DNA of 41,343 nucleotides from the NCBI GenBank assembly GCA_013152475.1, contig JAADGH010000239.1:139291-180633 (forward strand). Reading direction: 5' to 3'. Below the pieces are notes generated by a model. It ran no database searches. It was not told the origin of the DNA and saw only the letters and a list, made by a program, of their open reading frames with translations. Positions 24,346 to 32,432 of this stretch are shown piece by piece. The stretch is from Planctomycetota bacterium. GTDB lineage: Bacteria; Planctomycetota; Brocadiia; JAADGH01. The translations under genes were made by a program, and so were the position numbers. Position 1 is the stretch's first letter. Every line of letters begins with the position of its first letter.

Positions 24346-25155
24346 ATGGATACGATCACGATCTACTGCGGCAAGTGCGGCGAGGAATTGAAGGTAAAGG
24401 CGGTGGATGCGGGCGGCGTGATGCGGTGCACGAAGTGCCGCGTGCGTATTCCGATTCCCAGTACCAATCTGGACCGCCCCCAGATCCGTGTGTTCTGTCC
24501 GAAATGCGGCGCGCGCCTCCGCGGCTGGCCCAACGAGGCCGGCAAGCAGGTGGAATGCCGCCGATGCAAAAAGATCATCTCCCTTCCTCACATCAAGGAG
24601 CCGGGGGCAGAGGGCCGCACGTCACGAGAGGCCCGAAAGAAAGACAGGGGCAAGACCGTGTACAGCTTCACCGACGAAGAAGACGGTAAAATAGAGAAAG
24701 AAGAAGTCAAGATCGAGCCCGTAAAAAAGCGCCGCGCAGCCGATGTCCCCGTCCTCAGTTTCTCAGATGATGATGTAGACGTGGGCGGCAAAAAGACGAA
24801 GGAGTCCAAGCCGATGGACAAGGAGGACGAAGACGAAGAAGAGATGATCAGCTTCGACGAGTTTCTCGTCGACGATGTGGCCAAGCCCGGCAAAAAGAAG
24901 CGCAAGCCCCCCCGCGACGGTGAGAAACGCCGCAAGCCCAAGCTGAGCCCCGACGAAGAAAAGCGCGCCACAAGCGATACGGATGCGCTCCCTCCGGCAA
25001 AGGTGGGGCGCAAAAACGCCTCCCCGCCCGAAACCACCCGGAAGACACTCGTCGTGGACTGCGAGGAGTGTGGAATGCGCCTCGTCTTCCGGAACGGCAG
25101 AAAGCCCCACCCCAGCGCCGTCTGCCCGGCCTGTGGAGAAAAGCTGGTCGTGTAG
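24346..25155 (+). CDS. Triple zinc-ribbon protein with charged linker
   Basis: The product is 269 residues. The start at ATG 24346 is set by GGAGG at 24334-24338; an earlier in-frame TTG at 24310 lacks support. Three treble-clef-like zinc ribbons, each with two CxxC knuckles, can be seen: residues 8-29 (CGKC, CTKC), 47-70 (CPKC, CRRC) and near the C-terminus (CEEC, CPAC). The roughly 160 residues between the second and third ribbon are Lys/Glu/Asp-rich and probably disordered, with FSDDD- and DEDEEE-type acidic runs beside KKRK-type basic runs. No enzyme domain is present. Such ribbons often bind nucleic acid or proteins. Planctomycetes encode many uncharacterised proteins of this build, and the function is unknown. 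Confidence 0.8.
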   Translation: MDTITIYCGKCGEELKVKAVDAGGVMRCTKCRVRIPIPSTNLDRPQIRVFCPKCGARLRGWPNEAGKQVECRRCKKIISLPHIKEPGAEGRTSREARKKDRGKTVYSFTDEEDGKIEKEEVKIEPVKKRRAADVPVLSFSDDDVDVGGKKTKESKPMDKEDEDEEEMISFDEFLVDDVAKPGKKKRKPPRDGEKRRKPKLSPDEEKRATSDTDALPPAKVGRKNASPPETTRKTLVVDCEECGMRLVFRNGRKPHPSAVCPACGEKLVV

Positions 25156-25156
25156 A

Positions 25157-26140
25157 TCAAATCGCGGAAGGATCGATCACCGCATCCTCATCCGACGCCC
25201 TCCCGACGGCCTCCACGAGCGCCACCGTCCTGAGATTTTGCCGGCCGCTGAAAGGAGGCTCGGTCCCTTCGGCGATGTACCGGGCGAAACCATCCAACAG
25301 GACAACCTCTGCGGCAGGCGCTTCGTCCACCGGAACGCCTTCCGTGTCTTTCGACCCCGACGGCGTGACAAGGATTTGTTTGCCGCCGTCCTCGAGCGTC
25401 GCCTTCTCGCAGTCGATGCGGAAGCTGCTTCCTCCCTTCCCCGGCGCCGCGAAGGTGCAGAAATACCCGCACGTCGCGCCGTTGTCGAACTCCAGCCATG
25501 CCGCCGCGCCGGCCCCGTGATTGTAGGGACTCCAGGTAGGGTTAAAGCTGCGACCGGAGACCTTCACAACCTCGGAGTTGAACACCGCGCGCATCGTATC
25601 CAGGTCGTGAATGCCACGCTCCCAGAGATAGGAATGCCGCTGCCCGCCGGAGTGGTGGGTGCGCGGACGCCAGCCGTACTTGACCATCTGGCCGAAGCCC
25701 GGCTTGCCGTAGACTTCCTCCCGGACCATCCGTGCCAGGGTCACGTTGCCGGGGCTGTATCGAGCATTCTGGGTGACGCACACCTTGACCCCGGCTTTCT
25801 CCGCCTCATCCACCACCTCGCGCGCCTGGGCCAGATCCATCGTGAAGGGCTTTTCGACCAGAACATGTTTTCCCGCCCTCACGGCCTCCTGGCATTGCTT
25901 GTGATGCAACTGCGGCGGCGTGATCACAACAACCACATCCGCCTCGACTTTCGCCATCGCTTCTTTCATATCCGCGAAGCACACATCCTCCCCCAGCCCT
26001 GTGGCCTCGCAAGCGGCGGCCAGGTTCTGCTCGTTCACATCGACCAGCGCAACCGAGGCGAAGTCGTCCCGCTCTTTGAATCGTTTCAAGGGCCACACAC
26101 CTCGCCCACCCACACCGACGTGGATCGCTCTCAGCGCCAT
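25157..26140 (-). CDS. Gfo/Idh/MocA family NAD(P)-dependent oxidoreductase
   Basis: The product is 327 residues, the usual family length. An N-terminal Rossmann fold carries GVGGRG at 9-14, an acidic residue after beta-2 (VDVN, about 33-36), and the family's EKP at 96-98. The C-terminal domain has GIHDLD at 176-181, where H178 and D181 occupy the usual catalytic positions. The family oxidises or reduces sugars, inositols and amino sugars at the C3 or hydroxyl carbon. I chose ATG 26140 because GAGGAGGA lies just upstream. An alternative ATG at 26155 overlaps the sulfatase stop as ATGA, would add five residues, and would couple translation. It lies directly after the sulfatase, suggesting joint work on a desulfated sugar. 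It ends one base from the convergent zinc-ribbon gene. The substrate is not predictable. Confidence 0.9.
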   Translation of the reverse strand: MALRAIHVGVGGRGVWPLKRFKERDDFASVALVDVNEQNLAAACEATGLGEDVCFADMKEAMAKVEADVVVVITPPQLHHKQCQEAVRAGKHVLVEKPFTMDLAQAREVVDEAEKAGVKVCVTQNARYSPGNVTLARMVREEVYGKPGFGQMVKYGWRPRTHHSGGQRHSYLWERGIHDLDTMRAVFNSEVVKVSGRSFNPTWSPYNHGAGAAAWLEFDNGATCGYFCTFAAPGKGGSSFRIDCEKATLEDGGKQILVTPSGSKDTEGVPVDEAPAAEVVLLDGFARYIAEGTEPPFSGRQNLRTVALVEAVGRASDEDAVIDPSAI

Positions 26141-26151
26141 CTCTCTCCTCC

Positions 26152-27528
26152 TCATGTCTCCACAATAGCTGTCCTCAAAAGCTGCTCCAAGCGCCTCGCG
26201 CCCTCCTCATGGGTCACGAAATCCGGCGGAGGGAATTTCGCCTCGATGCCCCAATCATCGCCTGTCCTCTCCATGTGCCCGCAGAGCAATCGATCCAGCT
26301 CCGCAATCGTTCGCTCATGTCCTCCCCCGTCTATCAGGTTGCACATCTCATAGGGGTCATCCCGGAGATTAAACAGCATCTTCGGCCGGTCTTTCGTTCG
26401 AACGTAAAGCCAGTCGAGTGTGCGGACGCCGCGCTCCGGGCGGGGGAACCGCTCGGGCCCTTCACGCTGCATGATGACCTCGTAGTAGACCTCGCTGCGG
26501 GCCGGTTCGCTCCCCCCGTCCAACAGCGAGAGATAACTTCGTCCCTGGACGCCATCGGGCACGGGAACCCCGCAAAGCTCCAGGAGCGTGGGCATCGTAT
26601 CCACCGACGCGTCGACCAGCGAAGAGACCACATGCCCCGCCGCAAACCGCTTTGGGTATCGGACGATCAAGGGCACGCGCATGGAGCTGTCGTAGGGGAC
26701 TTTCTTGCCGTAGAGCCCATGCTCCCCCGCCATGTCGCCGTGGTCGCTGACGAGAACGACGACGGTATCGTCGGCGATGCCCTTTGCATCGAGCCAGTTG
26801 AGGATTCGGCCCACGTTGTGATCCACATTCGCCACCAGGCCGTAGTACTTGGCAAGGAAACTGCGCGCCCGTTTGAGTTTGTCCGGCTCGCCGGGCGTGT
26901 TCGGGCGGACAGGGACCTCATCGGGCCGATAGAGTCCATCATAGTACGGCGGGGCGACGAGTGGACCGTGGGGCGGGCCGAAACAGACCAGGGCGAGGAA
27001 GGGCCGCTCGTCCGGCGCATCCACACAGGATTGCATGAATTCGATCAGGTGATCGGTCTGAAAGTCCGGCTCGTACCGGGCACAGTGATAGGGTTGGTCT
27101 GTTTCGCGATAGTAAATTGCGTTAAAGTAAAAATGCCCCCGGTTGAAGCCCACGAAGTGCTCGAAACCCAGCCGCCGCTCGCCGGGCGGAACGAACCCGG
27201 GCTTCGGCCCCCCGTTGAGGTGCCACTTGCCGATGTATCCCGTGCGGTATCCATTGTCCCGCAAAATCTGCGGCAGGAAATCCTGTCCCAGGGGAATGGG
27301 AATGGGAAAGTGGTTTGCGTACTGCCCGTTGCTGTGGGCATACTTGCCCGTGAAGAGTGAGGCGCGAAACGGTGAGCAGAGAGGGAACGACGTGAAGGCA
27401 TTAGCAAACCGCGCGCCCTCAAGCGCAAGTCGATCCAGGTTCGGCGTTTTGATGCGCGAGTTTCCCGCACAGCCCATCACATCGGCGCGCATCTGGTCCG
27501 GATAGATGATGAGGATATTCGGCCGCAT
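26152..27528 (-). CDS. Type I sulfatase (formylglycine-dependent)
   Basis: The product is 458 residues. The catalytic signature is C51-S-P-F-R55 followed by ASLFTGKY, the C-x-P-x-R pattern in which Cys is converted to formylglycine. Metal-ligand elements are D11 in YPDQMRAD, and SDHGDMAGEHG with the paired Asp-His further on. A PPHGPL segment and an MRVPLIVRYP strand complete the fold. It should hydrolyse sulfate esters of carbohydrates or related compounds. No secretion signal is evident from ATG 27528. A longer in-frame start at 27606 would add 26 residues without a better ribosome site, so the start is not certain. No formylglycine-generating enzyme is in the window. It lies 82 nt after the second ELEPR gene and overlaps or abuts the Gfo/Idh gene, in one apparent transcript. 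Confidence 0.92.
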   Translation of the reverse strand: MRPNILIIYPDQMRADVMGCAGNSRIKTPNLDRLALEGARFANAFTSFPLCSPFRASLFTGKYAHSNGQYANHFPIPIPLGQDFLPQILRDNGYRTGYIGKWHLNGGPKPGFVPPGERRLGFEHFVGFNRGHFYFNAIYYRETDQPYHCARYEPDFQTDHLIEFMQSCVDAPDERPFLALVCFGPPHGPLVAPPYYDGLYRPDEVPVRPNTPGEPDKLKRARSFLAKYYGLVANVDHNVGRILNWLDAKGIADDTVVVLVSDHGDMAGEHGLYGKKVPYDSSMRVPLIVRYPKRFAAGHVVSSLVDASVDTMPTLLELCGVPVPDGVQGRSYLSLLDGGSEPARSEVYYEVIMQREGPERFPRPERGVRTLDWLYVRTKDRPKMLFNLRDDPYEMCNLIDGGGHERTIAELDRLLCGHMERTGDDWGIEAKFPPPDFVTHEEGARRLEQLLRTAIVET

Positions 27529-27609
27529 GCCCGGCCAGCGTACACGCTCCACATTACAAAATCCAGGAAAATTCCCGAAGGAGGGACCGTGGGGCCAGAG
27601 CAGCAACGT

Positions 27610-30600
27610 CTATGCATAGGTTTCGAAGGCATTCGCCGGGGTAACCACCCCCCCGGCATTCAGCCCGCCGATGGTCAGCGTGTTTCCCGATCCGGCCTGT
27701 GTGCCCGAATCGCCGATCTGACCCGTGAAGTCACGGGTAATTGTGACATCGCCGAAGACCTGGGCGAGAAGCGTGCCCATCATGTCGCGCCCGATGGTGA
27801 CGTTCGCGCTGGCGAGGGAGCCGGTCACATCGAGCACGCCCAGGACGTCCTGACCGATCAGGATGCGATCCCCGACACCGGTGACACTCCCGGAGATCAG
27901 CACGGAGCCGCGCAAGTCCGTACCGATGTCGAGCGTGCCCGAGAGGTCGTTGGAGAAAAGCACCTGGGCCGTATCATTGATGACGCCATCGACCGTCACG
28001 GTCCCCGACACGTCGCCGCTGAATTGCATCTTCGAGTTGGCGCCCATTCCGTTGGTCACGGTCGCATCTCCCCCGGCCGTTCCGGATACCGAGAGAAGTG
28101 ACGACAGCGAGCCGACCGTTATGGTCGTCCCGCCATCCGTGCCGCCCTTGATCGTCAACGTGCCCGAATCGCCCGTAACGATGATCTGCGACGCGTTTCG
28201 AAGCGCACCGTTGACACTGAGAGACGGCGCATCACCGTTCACGGTAACGGTGGCCCCGTCCAGGTCGCCGCCAAAGGACCCCTTCGCCAGTGCACCGTTT
28301 ACCGTGATCTCGGACCCGGCGCCCAGCACGCCCTTCGTGGTGAGCATCGGCAGGTCGCCGCCGATTGTCACGTCAAGGTTGGCCGAGTCCCCGTAGAGGA
28401 AAACCCTTGATGAGCCGCCGAGGTCAAGCGAGGAATCGGTCCCCCCGCTGCGCACCTGCACGAAATCGTTCAGTCCCGTGACGCTGATGGCGCTGGAGTT
28501 CAGCGCGCCGAAGACAAACAGCCGGGAGAGGCCGCCTGTCACGGTGAGCGTCGTCGCGCTGACGGCGCCACCCAGCCTCATGAATCCGACGTCGCCGGTG
28601 ATGTCGATCGTCGTCGGGTCCACCGTTCCCGCAACCACGAATTTATCCACCGCACCGGTAATGGACAGATTTCCGCCGGTGATGTCGCCCGAAACCGTGA
28701 ACGACGAAACGCCGTTGCCCACCGTGAAGCTGCCGCCGTTCATTCCGTTGACCTTGAGTTGCGCCATGTTGCCGGTGACGTTCACCGTCGTGCCGTCCAG
28801 GATCCCTTTTAACTGCAGCCGGGGCAGGGCCGCCCCCACCGTAAGCGTGCTGGAAACCATGTTCCCTTTGCCCATGAGTCTGTTCAGGGCGAAGTCGGGG
28901 AAGGACAGCACCGAGTTGGTGAAGTTGCCGCCGAGATACACCATGTCCCCGCCGGCGCCTGCCTCGATCTTGGTGTCGGACACCGCACTGCGGAACAGGG
29001 CCTTGCCCAACGTACCTGTGACATCGATATGGGCAACCGCCGGAAGCAATGTATTCGCCACGGTACCGGTAATCGAGAGAAGGTCCAGGTTTCCTGCTAC
29101 GGTAAGCAAGGCGATTGAGGAAAACGGTGTGTTGTCCACGTTGCCCCGGATGGCCAACCGCCCCAGGTCGCCACCCACCACGATGGGCACGGCGGCGCTG
29201 TCATTGATCACATTCCCGCGGATGTCGATCATCGAAACGGCCCCGCCCGACACCAAGCGCGACTGGTCCAGGTTGCCGCGAATGTTCGCTCGGGAGATGG
29301 ATGCCGTGCCGGTGATCGTCGAGTTCACCACCGAGCCGGACGCCGTAAAGGTCCCAAGCGCTCCGGCGCCAACCGTGCTCGTGTCCAAGCCGCCTTGGAC
29401 GACAATCTTGTCCGCCGTGGATCCGACCGTGAGCGTGGACGTATTGAAGTCGCCCTTCACGGTGACCATCCGGGCCTGACCGCCAAAATCCAGCGTGGAG
29501 CCGGTCACCGCGGCCTGGACCATAAACGTCGCCGTGTCTCCCTCCACATCAAACATCGTAGAGCCCGTGACGGGTCCCATCATCTTCGCCATCACCAGGT
29601 CCCCATCAATGTCGAAGAGACTGTTTGTCGTCGAGCCGAACACAAATGCCTTGGACAGATTGCCCAGCGTGTGGAGGTCAACCCCGTCCAGATTGCCCTT
29701 GATAAAGAGCTGGCCCAGGTTCCCGTCTATGGTGATGTTGTTCGCAACGCTGATCTGGCCGCCGGCGTTGTAGATCCGCAGGGCGCCGAGGGGATTGCCG
29801 TTGGTCTCGATCAAGTCGAGGATGTCAAGCGTGAGCGGCGAGCCGGTCGCCATCAAGTTCTTGATCATCAGCGAAGTCTTGTCGCTCGTCCCCATGAACG
29901 AAATGGTGTGAATATCCGTGCCATCAGGCGCATTGCCACTCTCGTCGATGACCCGGGCCTGGCCGGCGCCGGAGAAGGTCAACTGGAAGGTATCTCCGTC
30001 GGAGTCAGTGAAGACATATCGCGGATTGCCCGCATTGAGCGTTGTGCCTGAGCCGGAACCATGCTCCTCATACGTCGTAATCCCGCCCGGGGCCGTTACC
30101 GTCCCAAGATTGACACCGTAAATGATCAACGAGTTGATTGTTGTGGCGGAATCAATAACACCCGTGGGGCCGATATTTCCGGTGTTTGTAGCCGGGTCGC
30201 CGATTTCGATATTGTTGAAGCTGTTCGCCTGGAGTGTACCGGTAAGATGGCCGAAGGTATCGATCGTCCCCTGCGCGTCGCCCATCACGGTAATCGTGCC
30301 CGATATGCCGCCGTTCGGAACGAGAACATCGTTCTCCAAATTACCGTTGACCAGCAAGCCGCCAGTGAAGCCGTCGGCGCCGTTGACCGTCAGATTCTGG
30401 AGCGTCGTGGTGACGACCTGCCCGTCGAAATCCCCCCCAATTGTGATCGACCCGATCCAGCTCGCCTGGATGTTCGCTGAGCTTCCAAGGTCACCGGCCG
30501 TTGTGAAAGTGGTAAGCCAACCCGATGCAACCCCTCCTGAAAACCCCACGGTCACGTCGGCCTCGAAGGGGTCAGGCCCGGTTATGTTGAGCGTGTCAAT

Positions 30601-31038
30601 GCTGCCGTTGGCCCCTGCGCCTGCGGTCTCGAGCTTCTGCACGATGTTGCCGAGCGACAAGGTTCCGATAGAGCCATCATGCAGAACCGTATTGAGCGAA
30701 AGGCCAAGTCCGCCGTCGGTGATCCCGTTCACCGTGGTTCCCGCCGTCGTCCCACCGGAAACCTGGATGTCCAAGACACCCGTGCTGCCGTCTCCGGCAT
30801 TCAACGTGATCTGGTCGATATAGTCCCCGTTGAAGTTGCCATCGCCACCCACATCGGTGATCTCGATTTCAGACCCGGCCCCGTCCGCAACACCATAGAA
30901 ATAGACATCTACCGTGCTGCCGTCACCATCGCTGAACGAGAGAATAGGGGTGAAAGGATTCCCCACGTCAAACCCAACGGGGGCAATGCGCGGTTCGAGT
31001 TCTTCGATATGCAGCAACTTGTGGAGTCGCGTTATCAT
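27610..31038 (-). CDS. ELEPR-motif beta-solenoid surface protein, 1,142 residues
   Basis: The start at ATG 31038 follows GGGAG about 10-14 nt upstream. The N-terminus is basic and carries ELEPRIAP at 13-20, then an FSDGDG-x-x-V-D-V module like that after the motif in the giant protein (FSDFDGD). From about residue 60 to the end, the protein consists of roughly 18-22-residue repeats of the form G-(N/D)-(L/V)-x-x-L-x-(I/V)-x-G-x-(V/L)-x-x-(T/S), the texture of a parallel beta-solenoid. There is one FTDSDGD-x-F insert near 345-355. TIGRDMMG and TITRDFTG occur near the C-terminus. No enzyme motif, transmembrane helix or C-terminal sorting signal is seen. The sequence is Ser/Thr/Gly/Val-rich with very few Cys. 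It is probably exported and structural or adhesive, which is inference. It heads the sulfatase and oxidoreductase genes. Confidence 0.85.
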   Translation of the reverse strand: MITRLHKLLHIEELEPRIAPVGFDVGNPFTPILSFSDGDGSTVDVYFYGVADGAGSEIEITDVGGDGNFNGDYIDQITLNAGDGSTGVLDIQVSGGTTAGTTVNGITDGGLGLSLNTVLHDGSIGTLSLGNIVQKLETAGAGANGSIDTLNITGPDPFEADVTVGFSGGVASGWLTTFTTAGDLGSSANIQASWIGSITIGGDFDGQVVTTTLQNLTVNGADGFTGGLLVNGNLENDVLVPNGGISGTITVMGDAQGTIDTFGHLTGTLQANSFNNIEIGDPATNTGNIGPTGVIDSATTINSLIIYGVNLGTVTAPGGITTYEEHGSGSGTTLNAGNPRYVFTDSDGDTFQLTFSGAGQARVIDESGNAPDGTDIHTISFMGTSDKTSLMIKNLMATGSPLTLDILDLIETNGNPLGALRIYNAGGQISVANNITIDGNLGQLFIKGNLDGVDLHTLGNLSKAFVFGSTTNSLFDIDGDLVMAKMMGPVTGSTMFDVEGDTATFMVQAAVTGSTLDFGGQARMVTVKGDFNTSTLTVGSTADKIVVQGGLDTSTVGAGALGTFTASGSVVNSTITGTASISRANIRGNLDQSRLVSGGAVSMIDIRGNVINDSAAVPIVVGGDLGRLAIRGNVDNTPFSSIALLTVAGNLDLLSITGTVANTLLPAVAHIDVTGTLGKALFRSAVSDTKIEAGAGGDMVYLGGNFTNSVLSFPDFALNRLMGKGNMVSSTLTVGAALPRLQLKGILDGTTVNVTGNMAQLKVNGMNGGSFTVGNGVSSFTVSGDITGGNLSITGAVDKFVVAGTVDPTTIDITGDVGFMRLGGAVSATTLTVTGGLSRLFVFGALNSSAISVTGLNDFVQVRSGGTDSSLDLGGSSRVFLYGDSANLDVTIGGDLPMLTTKGVLGAGSEITVNGALAKGSFGGDLDGATVTVNGDAPSLSVNGALRNASQIIVTGDSGTLTIKGGTDGGTTITVGSLSSLLSVSGTAGGDATVTNGMGANSKMQFSGDVSGTVTVDGVINDTAQVLFSNDLSGTLDIGTDLRGSVLISGSVTGVGDRILIGQDVLGVLDVTGSLASANVTIGRDMMGTLLAQVFGDVTITRDFTGQIGDSGTQAGSGNTLTIGGLNAGGVVTPANAFETYA
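30979..31002 (-). other. ELEPRIAP N-terminal motif of the second surface protein
   Basis: Residues 13-20 read ELEPRIAP. Seven of eight positions match the motif at residues 15-22 of the giant protein, and the distance from the start differs by only two residues. Confidence 0.8.
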
Positions 31039-31200
31039 ATGCGCAACCGTCTCCCGTTGAAGACACCTTCTGTGCGAGATGACCTATGGTGGTCGCCTGC
31101 TCGGCGATCATGGGTGTGCCAAGTACGACTTACAACCTATCCCTTGTCCCTACGGATAGGAACGCTCCTGTCGTCGGTCCTCAACGGCATTCTACTATGT

Positions 31201-31229
31201 ATTATACACGCACACCGCCATGCCGTCAA
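31201..31229 (-). promoter_or_regulatory. Near-consensus sigma-70 promoter of the second ELEPR gene
   Basis: On the minus strand TTGACG (31229-31224), a 17-bp spacer and TATAAT (31206-31201) are followed by a leader of about 155 nt to ATG 31038. It probably also drives the sulfatase and Gfo/Idh genes. The layout (strong promoter, long leader, GGGAG site) mirrors that of the giant gene. Confidence 0.8.
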
Positions 31230-31410
31230 GGAAGGATATCGAAAATTTCGCTCTGGCGTGTGGCGCAATCGGCCGTTCATTCCACTATCCGAGGAGATGG
31301 TTTTTGCAACACGCACGCCGTCTCTCGCAGATTACCCGTCGTCACCAAACACCTCTTAACTTATTGAGGGAAGAGTGGTTAAGGATTTGACCCTCCATGC
31401 CACGCACCTG
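31230..31410. other. Divergent intergenic stretch, nothing recognised
   Basis: This lies between the minus-strand promoter of the second ELEPR gene and the extended -10 of the small plus-strand ORF. I see no RNA gene, long repeat or credible ORF. Confidence 0.4.
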
Positions 31411-31419
31411 TGGTACACT
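31411..31419 (+). promoter_or_regulatory. Extended -10 promoter before the 60-residue ORF
   Basis: TGGTACACT at 31411-31419 fits an extended -10 (TGn plus TACACT, 5/6 matches). A TTGACC at 31387-31392 is 21 bp away, too far for a normal -35, so recognition would rely on the extended element. It could start an mRNA for the small ORF at 31504. Confidence 0.45.
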
Positions 31420-31503
31420 GATTGCTATTCGGTATCCCGTCCGTTCTCTCGACAACGTTCCATATTTGCAGGTCAGCAATTTTGGAGAATTGGAGAATTT
31501 GCT

Positions 31504-31686
31504 ATGACACGGCTTGAGATGTGTGGCGAAGAGATTCTTCGGTTGGCGTCATCCCGGCGCAAGGGGCCTTGTGCCCGGCGCGTTTTCCCCGGGGATGCGC
31601 TCCACCGCCTGATCCAGGCGGCGCTGGAAGCCGACGAGCCTATGCTGAGCGCAGGCAAGACAGAATCGGGATTCCACTTCGACTGA
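31504..31686 (+). CDS. Small uncharacterised protein, 60 residues
   Basis: The ORF starts at ATG 31504, eight bases after GGAG (31492-31495) and about 85 nt after an extended -10 element. The sequence is rich in Arg, Glu and Ala and appears mostly helical. It has Cys at 7 and 23, an RRKG basic patch at 18-21, and the segment HRLIQAALEADEP that should form an amphipathic helix. It does not resemble a family I know. It ends 17 bases before the stop of the convergent HAD gene. Promoter, ribosome site and lack of a competing ORF favour a real gene; its short length argues for caution. A small regulatory or accessory protein is possible. Confidence 0.5.
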   Translation: MTRLEMCGEEILRLASSRRKGPCARRVFPGDALHRLIQAALEADEPMLSAGKTESGFHFD

Positions 31687-31703
31687 TTGCAACCGAAAAA
31701 ACG

Positions 31704-32426
31704 TCACGAAATGGATCCCACGACTTCCGGCACATCGGCAACCGAGTCGATGATGTGGGTATGGGGATACTCTTTCAGCGTTGCCGCGTCGCACGCACCG
31801 GACAGCACACCGACATTGATCCCACACCCGGCGTGGTGCGCCGAAAGCAGGTCCACCTTTGTATCGCCGACATTCCCGACGACATGGACGTCCAGAACAC
31901 CGAGCAGACCCATCGCCTTGTGAATCATGTCGGGGGCCGGTCGGCCCTGGGGCACTTCGTCCGCGCAGATGCTCACATCGATGATTGACCCCGCGCCGCC
32001 GACATGATTTTCGTCGAGACACTTGTCCCACCCAAGCCGTCCCAGGATGATGTCCGTCACGGTTCGATAGAAGCCCGTGGTGAGCGCGACCTGGATGCCG
32101 CCTTTTCGCAATTTGGAAAATAGATCTTCCGCCCCCTCCACCGCTTTCACCGGGTCGTTGCGGTAGTGGTCCTCCAGGCAGCCACGGAAGTGGGCATACA
32201 CCTCATTGATCTTCGCATCGAGACCGGGCGCCCCCTCCCCCTCCTGCCGTGTGACGAAGTATTCGAACACGTCCCGCTTGCGCCGGCCCATCCACTCCCG
32301 GACCTCGTCGCCCGTGGCTTCGATGTCGCACTCGGCAACGGTTTTCATAAAGGTGTTGTAAACGTCTTGGTTGTCCTCGACCGTCGTGCCGGCCATGTCG
32401 AAGACGAGCAGTTCGAGCGTGGCCAT
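31704..32426 (-). CDS. Phosphonatase-like (PhnX-like) HAD hydrolase
   Basis: The product is 240 residues. The nucleophile motif is D10-M-A-G-T14-T-V: the DxAGT form that distinguishes phosphonoacetaldehyde hydrolase and its PhnX-like relatives from ordinary HAD enzymes (DxDxT). K50 in MGRRKRD lies in the cap at the place of the Schiff-base Lys of phosphonatase. R162 in GRPAPD replaces the usual HAD Lys, also a phosphonatase trait. LTTGF at 115-119 is motif II, and GNVGDTKVD (D188, D192) is motif IV. The expected reaction is C-P bond cleavage of a phosphonoaldehyde, or phosphate ester hydrolysis. The start ATG 32426 lies 6 nt after the stop of the upstream sulfatase-like gene, with AAGGA overlapping that junction. 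It is probably the last gene of the PurO operon. The exact substrate is unknown. Confidence 0.88.
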   Translation of the reverse strand: MATLELLVFDMAGTTVEDNQDVYNTFMKTVAECDIEATGDEVREWMGRRKRDVFEYFVTRQEGEGAPGLDAKINEVYAHFRGCLEDHYRNDPVKAVEGAEDLFSKLRKGGIQVALTTGFYRTVTDIILGRLGWDKCLDENHVGGAGSIIDVSICADEVPQGRPAPDMIHKAMGLLGVLDVHVVGNVGDTKVDLLSAHHAGCGINVGVLSGACDAATLKEYPHTHIIDSVADVPEVVGSIS

Positions 32427-32432
32427 CGCGTG

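Noticed and set aside
26209..27360. Plus-strand open frame of 383 codons
   Set aside because: It is antisense to the sulfatase, whose CSPFR signature and fold motifs make it the real gene.
27571..27587. Possible terminator between the second ELEPR gene and the sulfatase
   Set aside because: On the minus strand a TCCC/GGGA stem of four pairs followed by TTTT is too weak to call; cotranscription remains the simpler view.
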